Part shown: positions 10,992-20,955 of the stretch, piece by piece
How positions within the stretch are numbered: the first letter of the stretch is position 1
How the letters are laid out: the number at the start of each line of letters is the position of its first letter
Assembly: GCF_000003815.2 (NCBI RefSeq)
Contig: NC_049984.1
Span: 5,917,258-5,981,257, forward strand
DNA: 64,000 bases
Source of the DNA: Branchiostoma floridae
Lineage: Eukaryota > Chordata > Leptocardii > Amphioxiformes > Branchiostomatidae
Direction of reading: 5' to 3'
Translations under genes and position numbers: made by a program
The notes under the pieces: generated by a model
The model's database searches: none
Seen by the model: only the letters and a program-made list of their open reading frames with translations
Told to the model about the DNA's origin: nothing

Positions 10992-12571
10992 CTACTCATC
11001 TAACCTACTGTACGTGTAAGGCTGATTGCCACCGTTGATTCCGACAGAAACTGTCGAAGTTGCTTGGTTATACACAACACTTTGGCCTGAAGGAGACTTC
11101 TTTTTTGGTCCCCGTAATATCCAGAAGTATATTACTGAAAATATAAAGGCACAAACAAAGAGAGTTCCGGCTACTGCTGCAAGAAGAGGCCTGACGAAAA
11201 TAGGCAGTGAGGACGGACCAGGAGCATTGTTTTCTGCCCTTTCTGGATGGAGGAGGGAAACAGTTCGTGAAGTCAATGGGCTACTTAGATGAGAGTTAAT
11301 TGTTGTTTGTTCGCAGATGGAATCTCCAAGACCTACGTCCTGTAGCAAATTTTTACCTTGAAGATTACTCGGTCCATCGCATGTGATCTGCCACTCAAAT
11401 GCGAAGGCACCTTTCATTCTTTGCCTAAAGGAAACCATCCCACAGTCACACTGCCAGGGGTTATTGCCAATACTTATGTTTGTGATGGACGCCAGTATGT
11501 CATATGCCGTAGCGTTTTCATTTCATTGTCCTCAATCTGAAGATCTGTCAGCGAAGAGATATCAATATTTGATAAGGCCTCGGCGGGGAAGACGTTGATC
11601 TTGTTGTGGGACAGTAAGAGTGCCTGGAGCCGTGGCAGATTCACAAACGCGTCAGCGGCAATGCTGCTGATGTTGTTGTACTCCAGGTCTAGGTGCTGAA
11701 GTTTCGGCGTGCCGCTGAAGGCGCCTGCCTCGATACTACTGATGTCGTTCCTGTGCAGGTCCAGCCACTCCAGGCTATCCAGGCCCTCAAAGGCGTCAGC
11801 TGGGAGGCTGGTCAGCTGATTGTTGTCAAGATGCAGGGACGTCACGTTATGGAGGCCCTGAAATACGTTAGCTGGGAGACTGGGCAACTTGTTCTGGCCA
11901 AGCCACAGTTCCCGCAAGCTCCCGAGTCCTACAAATATGTCAGATGGGAGACTGGCTAGCTCATTTTGTCCGAGCCACAATTCCTGAAGCTTACCAAGTC
12001 CCGCAAATATGTCAGCTGGGAGACTTCGCAGTTCGTTCTGGTACATGTCTAAAATCGCGAGGTTACCAAGTCCATTGAATATATCAGCCGAAAGACTGGT
12101 CAATTCGTTCTGGTAAAGATCCAGGCGCTGCAGATGACCGAGTCCGTTGAATATGTCGTTTGGTAGAGCGGACAATTTGTTGTGGTAAAGCTCCAAGCGC
12201 TGAAGATGACCAAGTCCTGCAAACGCATCGGCTGGGAGACTGGCAAGTTGGTTCTGGTAAAGATACAATTCAGTTAAACTAGTCAAGTTACTGAATGTCT
12301 TACTCTCGATTAGAGATATCTTGTTATTCCCAAGATGTAGGTATGTTACATATCGGTACTTTAAGAAGTCAGACTGGCGTAATGTGGTGATGGCGTTGTC
12401 GCGCAGGTCCAGACGGACGATGCTGGCAGGTAGGTCCTGAGGAACACTGGTGAGGCCTGACCCGCGGCAGTCACAGGTTAGAGAACAGCTGCTGCTGCAG
12501 GCTGTGGTCGGTCCGCTTTCCTTCAGGATGACCAACAGGAGAAGGAGCACCCATTTCACTTTGTTGGACAT
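10992..12571 (-). CDS. Leucine-rich-repeat type-I membrane protein, one-base frameshift
   Basis: Single coding exon for a secreted-pathway receptor or adhesion-like protein. From the N terminus it has a signal peptide (residues 1-25, WVLLLLLVIL core), a cysteine-rich LRRNT cap (CSSSCSLTCDC), about 12 LRRs of 24 residues (LxxLxLxxNxLxxLPxxxFxGL), an LRRCT cap (NPWQCDCGM...ITCDGP...ICEQ), a Ser/Thr-rich stalk and one membrane helix (LLAAVAGTLFVCAFIFSVIYFWIL). The tail is about 40 residues with several tyrosines (VVYNQA, YTYSRLDE). Two frames are needed: the LRR frame stops at 11474 and the cap-to-tail frame continues from about 11530. Total length 1580 nt is one base short of 527 codons, consistent with one lost base in an A-run. 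Domain order resembles amphioxus LRR receptors and VLR-like proteins; ligand and function are unknown. Confidence 0.85.
11515..11530 (-). other. Frameshift site in the LRR gene
   Basis: On the minus strand the sequence GACAATGAAATGAAAACG lies where the LRR frame (ending LRHMTYWRPSQT then stop) must switch to the frame reading NATAYDILASITNISIGNNP and the LRRCT cap. One missing A in the first A-run would explain the shift. It could be an assembly or homopolymer error, a polymorphism, or an inactivating mutation; codon quality on both sides argues for recent origin. Confidence 0.75.
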
Positions 12572-13960
12572 TGTGCCTATAACAAAACAGAAATGAGAAT
12601 CTGAAGGTTGAAAGACAACATCATCTGAGCGTTATCTCTGTATATCTCTACATGTGCAGGAAGTGCTTATATTTTGGCATATATCAGGTAAAAGACGCAT
12701 ACATGTACTAGAAAAAAATAGTTCACCTCAATTCACAATTCAAAAAGTTTCTTTTGCTCGTAAAGGTTGCTTTAGTCTTGCCTATATAGTGACTACACAC
12801 TATTGTGGTAGTAGCAGCCCATGGATTAAGGGGTTTAGTGGTCATTCTGTTAAGTAATGTAAAATTAGAGTGGTGGATGCAGCTCGGTGTTTGCAGAAAG
12901 TTCAACCCCTTTACTTAGGTTGATCACTCCGAATTCAGGCCTAGCCACTGACGTCATCCCTTCGGGCTTTCGACTAACGTTAGATATGCATTATTATATA
13001 TTCATATTCATTATAGATTTACATTGACTGGAGTTTCTTGGTGTATTAGATCTTACGGTACGTTTTTCCTTCTATATAGTGTCGTTTCGGGGGATATTTT
13101 TCTTGCAATACGGTGACAATGGAAAAGTCTCTTGAAAGTGTAGCTATATGTTTCAACAAAGGGCTCAAAACTATGCCGTGTCCCATTTCTAGATGAGTGT
13201 CAGACCGGTCCATCCGCTTGTCACCGTGTTTGTTTGTGTAAGGCGCCTCTTACTGGGTGCACGCAAGTAACCGTACCCAATGACGTAGTCTTGATTTGTA
13301 CTGGTTAGGAAACGTTAAGCATGGTCGTTGACCTTTTTTCTGCACAGATTTCACTATATTTTCAAAATTTTGTTGTTGCTATCATTTGCTATCTGTAGAA
13401 TATCTATGTTATACTTATTGTGTCAGTAAAGCTGACTTGAATATATCCCAAAACGTTAGAAATAAACAATCAATGAATGAACTTTATTGGATGGCAATTA
13501 TGAATGAGCAGGCAGTTTATTGAAGTATCAATTTGCTTACAACTTCTTGTCATTGCTATCGTTATTGGATGGGCCGACTACATTCTTTTCTCAGTCAGGG
13601 TTTAAAACTCTGTTACATTGCTGACACCTTGTGACATGGTGACAGTTCCAATTCCCATTTCCTCGACGCCATTTTTAAATGACATTCGAACCAAACATTT
13701 AAGCTGACAACTGTTCCTACACCAGAGTTTCCTTTACCTGCAACGAATCGTAGAGACATTACGTTTTATGTAGGATAATTGAAGACTTACCTTGGTGTAA
13801 GCGCCTGATTGCCCGGAATCTATAGAGATCTTCTCAGTTCACCTGAAGTGTCGGGAGCCTGTCTGGTGCAGTGTTCTTCACCACTGTGACGTGTCTGATC
13901 TGATCATGGTTGAACCTGTGATTATCGGGTCCGATCAAGGCGTTGGCTTCAGTTCAACAT
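12572..13960 (-). other. Probable 5' UTR intron and non-coding first exon of the LRR gene
   Basis: Five bases upstream of the ATG there is a good acceptor (tatag then GCACAATG; ag at 12577-12578). A strong donor, gtaagt, is found on the minus strand at 13785-13790, so a non-coding exon probably ends at 13791 and starts somewhere to its right, perhaps near 13960. This would give an intron of about 1.2 kb. The transcription start is not visible. Confidence 0.5.
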
Positions 13961-14777
13961 TGCATGATACGTAACATGCCTACAGGCTACCTCCGTGGTT
14001 TGTGTATTTACCTGTAGCAACCATTTAAGAGTTCTGCGGCACATGCGTGACGCAAACATACCATTGATAAGATCAACAACAGAGTCCTTTAGGAGAATAG
14101 TTTTGACATGCCAAAAGAAGAGGTATTACGTACATACGAATTCAGTCTTAGAGAGACTATTTCTCTCTTTAGAAATCTTCCGTCAAACTGGCGTTTTCGA
14201 AAAAGTAGATGCAAACCGCTAACGTCAAACGAATGCCAGATGTCATGACCTCTCTTCACACAATAGAACCTCTGACGTCACTCAGCCCTGTGGCACGCAC
14301 TGTAGGTCAGCTGCTGTAGTGTCCACAATCGTCAGGTGTGTTAATAAGGTATCCTCAGGCGATAACAGCGGGTTTCTGTATCAGTATAACTGATATAATC
14401 GTCCTTTGGCTTAACACATCACGTCAAGCGGGTGTGTTACGCCGTGCGTCAAAAACATCGCTTTTATTTTTAGGATCTACAACATTTCTTGCTTTAAGTC
14501 ATGCATCGACATGTACAATGGTCGCATCTATTACGTTGCTTTGAGAACCACAGTGGTATGTATCAATTCATGCACGACATGTAAGATCTAGATATAGGAT
14601 AGTAAAGGCTTTTCATATTAACTGACATATACACCGTGCATCATCAAGTTTATGCTCTACGTGACGAAAGAGTTGTTTCTTTTGTAATAAAAAGAAAATT
14701 GTTTTGCATCCTGCTAAACAGGGCTAAGCACCGGGCTCTTCAAGACGGTAACTGTTATAATCAGTAAATCACCTAGA

Positions 14778-14837
14778 AGACTGTGGATCGTAGTCAGTCT
14801 ACTAGAGACTACAGTCTATTAGAGATCCACAGTCTTT
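14778..14837. repeat. Perfect-stem hairpin repeat
   Basis: AGACTGTGGATC at the left is matched by GATCCACAGTCT at the right, with a second inner inverted pair (GTAGTC...GACTAC). The unit is about 60 bp. It may be a very short MITE remnant. Confidence 0.6.
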
Positions 14838-15564
14838 TACGTTATACCTTCTCAGTCATGCGCTTAATAAGGCCAGGTGATCAGTTTTCTGGCTAATAGA
14901 GAGAATTGTTATTGTTATTCTTATTGGAGCCATTCAGCGCGACTCAGGTAGCCATGGGACTGAAGGGTTTGCTTCGGTTTGCAGTGGATGATCGCTGACT
15001 CAAAAATTTTTCTTCATATGTAAGTTTAAATATTTTATTAGTTCTTAGCTTGTTTCCAAGATTCCCCGTTTTATCACAAAGTTGCCTTTTAGTCTTTGTT
15101 TTAGCTCAGATTGAGCAGATGAAGTGTTTCGGTCTTAAATAATCAGAATGCAGACAAAACCGGACTCCTCAAGGATTCTACTAACATTTGAAAGCCAGCA
15201 TTTGATTTAAACACTTTTGGTTCGCCTCAACACGCTGCTAGAAGTGCTAGCCTATAGGTGTCACCGGTCGATAACTGCAGAAAGCTTCTTACACCCGGTG
15301 TTCCCTTTGCTCGTCTTTTATCGGCTACTTTAATTAGAAATTTTCCCCTTCCCCATACCCCACAGGACGATCCAGAGGTCCGCAATGGTCTTCTTCAAGT
15401 GGACAGAAATGCATCACTCTGCGGCGAAGTGGTCAGATAGTCCCATGTGCGTCGCTTGCAGGGGATCTATAGATAACTTTGCGTCTTGCGTGACAGCTAA
15501 TTTAAGGTGGGGTCACACCTGCGTATATATTTAAGTCCGTATGAGGCGCGCATGGGAGTACTCG

Positions 15565-15753
15565 CCTCCACCAGGCTCCACAGGTCGTTGTAAAAATAAT
15601 AGAAATTGGACAAACGTAAACAGGTAACATGTCAGACGAGCTAGCTGGGTCGCTAACCATACTTCTCGGTCAGCTAACTGACCTGGCAGGTTATGTATCT
15701 ATATTTGTCCAATTTGTGCTATTTTTCCCGCAACCTGTGGAGCCTGGTAGAGG
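15565..15753. mobile_element. Fold-back MITE, 189 bp
   Basis: The left end CCTCCACCAGGCTCCACAGG is complementary to the right end, which reads CCTGTGGAGCCTGGTAGAGG. The complementarity continues inward (ATTGGACAAA against TTTGTCCAAT) for about 50 bp. There is no coding sequence. The same segment is AT-rich in the middle. Confidence 0.75.
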
Positions 15754-16021
15754 GTTGTGAAATGTGAGCTATGAAGCCTAACGACTCAATTCGTTGAGCC
15801 CTCACATCGCTTAGTCATACCGCGATCGCAACAAGGCGGTTGTAAATTAAGTATTGATGGTCTGCGACGTCGATGACTACTGATGAATGATTAGTTACCT
15901 GTGGGCAACAACGAAATCGATACTACGACCGAAGGAGGCCATATACTGGCCAGGTTCAAAGCCACCAAGATCAAGTCCTGATCTCCGGTCCCAGATTAAT
16001 CATGGCCGCGATGAGGAAAGT

Positions 16022-16470
16022 TTGACGACAGCCGCTGCAGTCGTCAGCAAGAAGTTTGCTGACGTCTCCTGACTCAGCAGGTAGCCTTAAATGACATTAC
16101 ACTCGCGACTCAAAATGTGATGCTTCACCCCTAGACTGTCATGATCAGGTTTAACAAATGAGTAAACACAGAGTACGGTATACCAAATAATAGTCTTCAT
16201 TTTTGTTCTTTCAAATATTTTCTTTGACGTTTGAAATGACTTTTTTGGGCATCCTATGATTAAGTTTTCTGCATTTTTTTGCAATCTACGGCATATATTT
16301 GCTCATTTTACAGCTGCTTTGTACGTTTCACAGTATGGTTGAAAACTTTGAAAAGATCGACTACAGCCGCTGCAATCGACAGCAAGAAGTTTCATGACTC
16401 AGCATGTAGCCTGAAATGAGATTACATTCGCGACTCAAAGCGTCACGTTTCACCCTAAGACTGCCAGCAG
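16022..16470. repeat. Direct duplication, two diverged copies about 335 bp apart
   Basis: The blocks around 16022-16140 and 16357-16470 share ACAGCCGCTGCA, CAGCAAGAAGTTT, GACTCAGCA, GTAGCCT and CGCGACTCAAA in the same order and orientation. The first copy has an extra inserted segment. It is a local duplication or two adjacent copies of one repeat family. Confidence 0.65.
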
Positions 16471-16624
16471 TGCAAAGTAGGTACTAATGCCTGCAATCCC
16501 GTAATTAGAAAGCATGATCGCAAATCGTTAAACGCTCAGTCCGTTAGGCCGATATTGCCCTCACATGCTCTCGCTATATGGCTCAGATGTTCGAGGGTCT
16601 GCATGTTTTTTTGGGAAAGGTCCT

Positions 16625-16800
16625 GGCAACGCTTAACAGTGAATTCGGGATAACAAATAGCGCTTAACGTAGAATTAAAACGACCAATAACACTTCACGA
16701 AGAATATACCGATAACGCTAGATGTTGAATTAGAGCGGGTCGGTAACGATTAACGGTAAATTGAAATGGGTCGTAGCGCTTAACGGAAAAAGGCATACAG
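16625..16800. repeat. Degenerate minisatellite with TTAACG core
   Basis: About five irregular units of 30-37 bp repeat the pattern GCGCTTAACGxxxAATT followed by a GGTCGATAAC-like end. Divergence between units is high. No function is indicated. Confidence 0.5.
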
Positions 16801-17953
16801 ACCGTCATGTTCGATCGAATTTTCTTACTTTTTGTGAATTTTGTCGTCCTCTAAGTCATGCTTTTCAGTCTTACGCAATATCTAAATTTTTTTTTTTAAA
16901 TCAGAGAAAATAACAAAACAATGACGCAGTGAAGGAACCCCGCAGTGACGCAAGCTTGATTCAAGTGCAGTGAGTGTGCACCTCAACTATTAGGCCTATA
17001 TTTCCGCCCTCACTACTACGCCCTCACATTCCCCTTGCCATGTCTCCGATCTTGGATCGGATGTTCCCACCAGGCACGTCATCCCTGACGACACAGACCC
17101 TTTGTCTGTCACACGGGGATTCAGGTTTGATGGAGAACTCACTCCCGATACTCAGCGAGGGGATTAACCTTTTCCCTGCATTAGTCGTGCTCTAGATGCT
17201 GCACTAGTCCTGCTCGAGATGGTCTCGTACTCCACAGTAAGGCTGTGAGAAAAACAAGTTGTGTTTCCAATTATCTGAACTACCCTAGCAAAAAAGCTGC
17301 AGACCGGAGTCTTTTTCGGGTCGTCAGCTAACAAGGACACAAAAGTTTCGATCCGATTGATGAAATTAGCTTAATTCACATTCTGTTAACTTCTTAGGGC
17401 TTTGGACAGTTAATGTACGATTGTACATGTGTAGCAAACATTGTATTTCTCGTAATATACTTGTGCTTACAATGTATATCGGTATAATTACATCATGATG
17501 TTGAAAATCCCAGTGTTCCGATGCATTTTAGTTTTACATGGTAAAACATTGTATTTGTTGGATTATCTCGGCCGAAATCTAGAAAAAGAAAAGAAAAAGC
17601 CCAAAATAAACATCCATACCTACATACCGACCTTACATTTTCAGGGCAGGCTTTTTTCAGAAACACAATAATAGCGTACCCAGGCCTAAGCTACATTCCC
17701 AAATACCCATAGGGTTCGACAAAAATGCATTAGGTTCCGCCCGAATGGTATGTCGAATGAAAGGCCTGACTTGAGACCACTGTTGAATAGAAGGAGACTT
17801 GATGATACGCGTGGGCGTGACTCAGTGATGATGTTCTTTTATCTCATTGTTTGCAAAATATGCATGACGCCATGCCCATAAGTTGGATAAACGACGTCAG
17901 AGTTGAGAGGTTTCTCTATACGACATGATTTCCCTCTTTCTTCTTCTACTTAG

Positions 17954-17955
<2 letters not shown>

Positions 17956-18025
<70 letters not shown>
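17956..18025. repeat. (TA)n microsatellite
   Basis: About 35 uninterrupted TA dinucleotides. This length is prone to slippage and to assembly error. Confidence 0.95.
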
Positions 18026-18028
<3 letters not shown>

Positions 18029-18129
18029 AGGGTAAAGGCTGCAATTTGCTCACACGGATTAATCTCGCTTAAGACGATTAAGCCCCGACATAGAGAATAA
18101 GGTTAACTCATTCACCACATCCTGTTACA

Positions 18130-18450
18130 GAATAATGTTCCTTAATCGTGTGAGCAACAGACAGATATACGGAGTGACAGACGTTAACACCCAGCCTCTT
18201 ATCTGCAAAGTCAAGCATATTGGACACGACCTCAGAATGTCTAGACATAGAGGAGCCTCTGCGGACGTATGCCTTCTATGTCCCAACCCACGGCAAACGA
18301 CGCCCTGGTCGTCAGAAGACGAACTACCTGACCTACATACAGAACCTGCTGCGGGATACGGAAGGCGACCTGCTGAGACCTGGCACTATTGCTGCACTGG
18401 CTGCGGACAGACAGAAGTGGACAAGACTGATTGACTGATGATGATGATGA
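18130..18450 (+). mobile_element. 3' end of a non-LTR retrotransposon with (TGA)n tail
   Basis: In the frame beginning near 18220 the sequence reads GKRRPGRQKTNYLTYIQNLL, then AALAADRQKWTRLID and a stop. It is followed by a (TGATGA)n tail. Basic RPGRQ plus YLxYIQ and a terminal ADRxxWxxL segment are typical of the C-terminal end of LINE polyproteins. The coding tail is 5'-truncated and there is a frameshift upstream. Confidence 0.65.
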
Positions 18451-19210
18451 AGCCATAAAACTGATTTGCAAACGAAACGAAACGTTAACTTCAAGCTGAG
18501 TGTACCATGTTCCTCAGAACTGTTGATAAGGGAAAACACTGCCTTATTTTGTCTCAGCTGTACTATATTGTACCGTCTTCATGTCGTTTGTATCGTACGA
18601 GTGTTGTTTATGGATAAAGCCAATTAAAGGTCATCTTGCGAGTGTCATCCGCGTCTGGTCGAGACTTTGGTAGAGTACCTTTAGTGTACCAATTTGTCAT
18701 CCTACTCGCCTCCCTAGCAGACTCTATGATAAATTTAGTATGGCCTTCCCTCTGATAGCACATCGCCTTCAGAGTACTCAGCCTTTATTGCATCGGCTCG
18801 TTGTTGCCAGCCTCTGCATTTGCAGTACAATAGAATTGATATGCCATGAGAGAAAAGACACAAAAAGGAGGTTAATAGAATGCAACCTTATCACACTCAC
18901 ATGGCCGCTAATGATCCCCGTACATTGGCTTATTTCCACCGATGCTGTGCAGGATTTAGCCCAATCCTTGAATGTGCCCGGTGAATCCGTGATTCATGTC
19001 GCAATCTTCACTCTCATCAGCATGGAGACCTGTTAGCAGATTAGCTTTTACCGCTCTGACGTGCAGGACATAGGAAGAAACATGTCCAAACTTTTACTAA
19101 CATAACATAACATAACATTACTCTTAACAATCTCTTTCTAGTTACGCTTACGACGGTCGGTATAGTTTGCATGAAAATAGGCCTTCGCTCTTTAGTTTGA
19201 CTATATACAT

Positions 19211-19374
19211 ATATCTTATTCTCCAAACAAGGGCTGACTCGCGGAGACATAGTATTAGTCGGAATTTTTACCGGCTCGCTCCGTTTTGGGGCAGAGGTGA
19301 GAAGAGCGAGCTGGTAAAATGCTCGATTACTACTATGTCTCCGCGACTCAGCCTCTGCTTGGAGAATAAATATA
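19211..19374. mobile_element. Fold-back MITE, about 165 bp
   Basis: The left arm (TATTCTCCAAACAAGGGCTG followed by ACTCGCGGAGACATAGTA) is complementary to the right arm (TACTATGTCTCCGCGACTCA then GCCTCTGCTTGGAGAATA). The inner AGCGAGC pair extends the stem to about 75 bp per arm. There is no coding capacity. Confidence 0.75.
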
Positions 19375-19489
19375 TCTTATTGAGTCGGCGAATGCAGCGA
19401 TGTACCTGCGAATTCAATAAACCGGTCTTATATACCGGTATTACATAACAACACTGAAATAAATCCATTCCATAAGCGAGTTTAGATCG

Positions 19490-19912
19490 ATAACATGGAC
19501 ACCTTGGTGCTGGGGTCACAGAGACGATTCCTTTGTAGACATGACCGAAAAATTTCCATATCAAACAAGTGTTTTTGATAAGTGAAATATACAGATATAA
19601 TAGATGACCAGAGAGATTGTTTCTTTGCATAACGCGATTGTAAATTAAGATTAAAAAGGTACTTGGGAGAAAAATCACGACATAGATGAATGCACGACGA
19701 CAGGCTTTTTGTTCTTGTCTCGGAGGAATCGTTCCATATCAAATAAGTGGTTTCTAATAAGTGAAATTAAATGACCATTGAGATTGTTTCGGAAATCATC
19801 TGTGCATAACTTGTATTGTTTGTAAAAGGTACTCGGGATGAAAATTACGACATAGATGACTGCACGACGACACGCTTTTGGTTCTTGTCGCGGAGGGATC
19901 GTTCCCCGCGGA
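19490..19912. repeat. Tandem duplication of about 180 bp, two full copies plus part of a third
   Basis: Blocks starting near 19550 and 19735 share ATATCAAA-AAGTG, GATTGTTTC, AAAGGTACT-GGGA, ACGACATAGATGA-TGCACGACGACA and TTGTTCTTGTC-CGGAGG. A partial unit precedes the first. Chance open frames on the minus strand of each unit look alike only because the DNA is duplicated. Confidence 0.75.
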
Positions 19913-20695
19913 TTCACATTTTACAGTTAAATCAATCCTTATCGCATTCATGGTGTTGTCCATGGAGGATTCGCAAAAGTTAAAACTAGTTTTAGATATA
20001 CCAAAAGAATCAAAGAAAAACAAAGCTTGCTACTGAATTTCAAACATCAATTTAAAGTAAAGACACACCTTCTGCTAAGATCATCGAATCAATCTATCAT
20101 AGAAAATGTGGGACATTTTATTTTCAACTGTTTTCAAAAAAAAAAGAAGTCAAACCCCGCAATAGTAATATAGGTTTTAGAATCGTACTCGATATTCTGT
20201 ATGCACGTACAATCAGTTAATCTTTGTATGTTAGCATTTAGATTATTTACTCGTTTTCAATCACTCCATGTATTTGATTTTGTTCACTTGCAATTAGCCC
20301 CATAGGCATGAATTCGCATTAAAACATTTCAATTGAAACAGAATCCACGTGCCCCAACCTCCCTCTGAAGTAAAGCGCCTCTCCCTCATTCGGTAAGCCC
20401 GTGGAACTGTTACAGGTCACCACATTAGCATGGTTTCCAGTGAAAAATTCTTTCTATCTATACTGGCTGGCCAGACTCTACAGCTACATCAAAGCCGTGA
20501 CGCTTAAAGCTGTGTGAAATGTTGATAAGATGGCAGATGCGCCTTGAAATATAATTGAATATTAACATGTCGGTCTGCCCCGCCTCCTCGCCCGTGGTGA
20601 AGAGGGTGGAGTGAACGAGCCTGCCGTGTGCTCACACGTGATCGGTGAGCGATAGATGTGCTACGAGTGGTTCTGTCCGCCACCCACCACAGGTG

Positions 20696-20703
20696 CTATA
20701 AGG
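20696..20703 (+). promoter_or_regulatory. TATA-like box of the receptor gene
   Basis: CTATAAGG lies about 75 bases before the ATG at 20778, in a GC-richer stretch (20580-20960) that stands out from the AT-rich surroundings. It would place transcription start near 20725. Positional inference only. Confidence 0.4.
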
Positions 20704-20777
20704 AGCCGAGCTGTTGCTTCTGAGGATCATTCCCACCAGCCGCGTGAGCTAGCTAGACGTCTCCAACACCACCAGGC

Positions 20778-20955
20778 ATGAGGAGGGTTGGCTGGACGTG
20801 CGGCAAGGTCCTCGCCTTGGCCTGGATCCTGCTCTATATGGGGAAGGCCGGCTCGGACAGTCCAAAGAACAGCACCAGCCGCAGCCGGAGCCGCAGGTAC
20901 TGGATGCTCCGTCCTCCAGAGGGATACCAATACACCGTCAAGCCGCCGGTGCCAG
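20778..20955 (+). CDS. Receptor exon 1: signal peptide and N-terminal segment
   Basis: Starts [10 protein letters not shown] and has a hydrophobic core [12 protein letters not shown], then a basic SRSRSRR stretch and [19 protein letters not shown]. The ATG at 20778 is the first in frame after the TATA-like box. Ends at CCAG before a gttagt donor, leaving one base of the next codon. Intron 1 is 13.7 kb. Confidence 0.85.

Larger units (their letters stand above)
13961..19210. other. Intergenic repeat-rich DNA between the LRR gene and the receptor gene
   Basis: No host exon is supported. Apart from the listed hairpin, MITE, duplication, minisatellite, (TA)n and LINE tail, the rest is AT-rich sequence without recognisable coding content. 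Confidence 0.45.
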
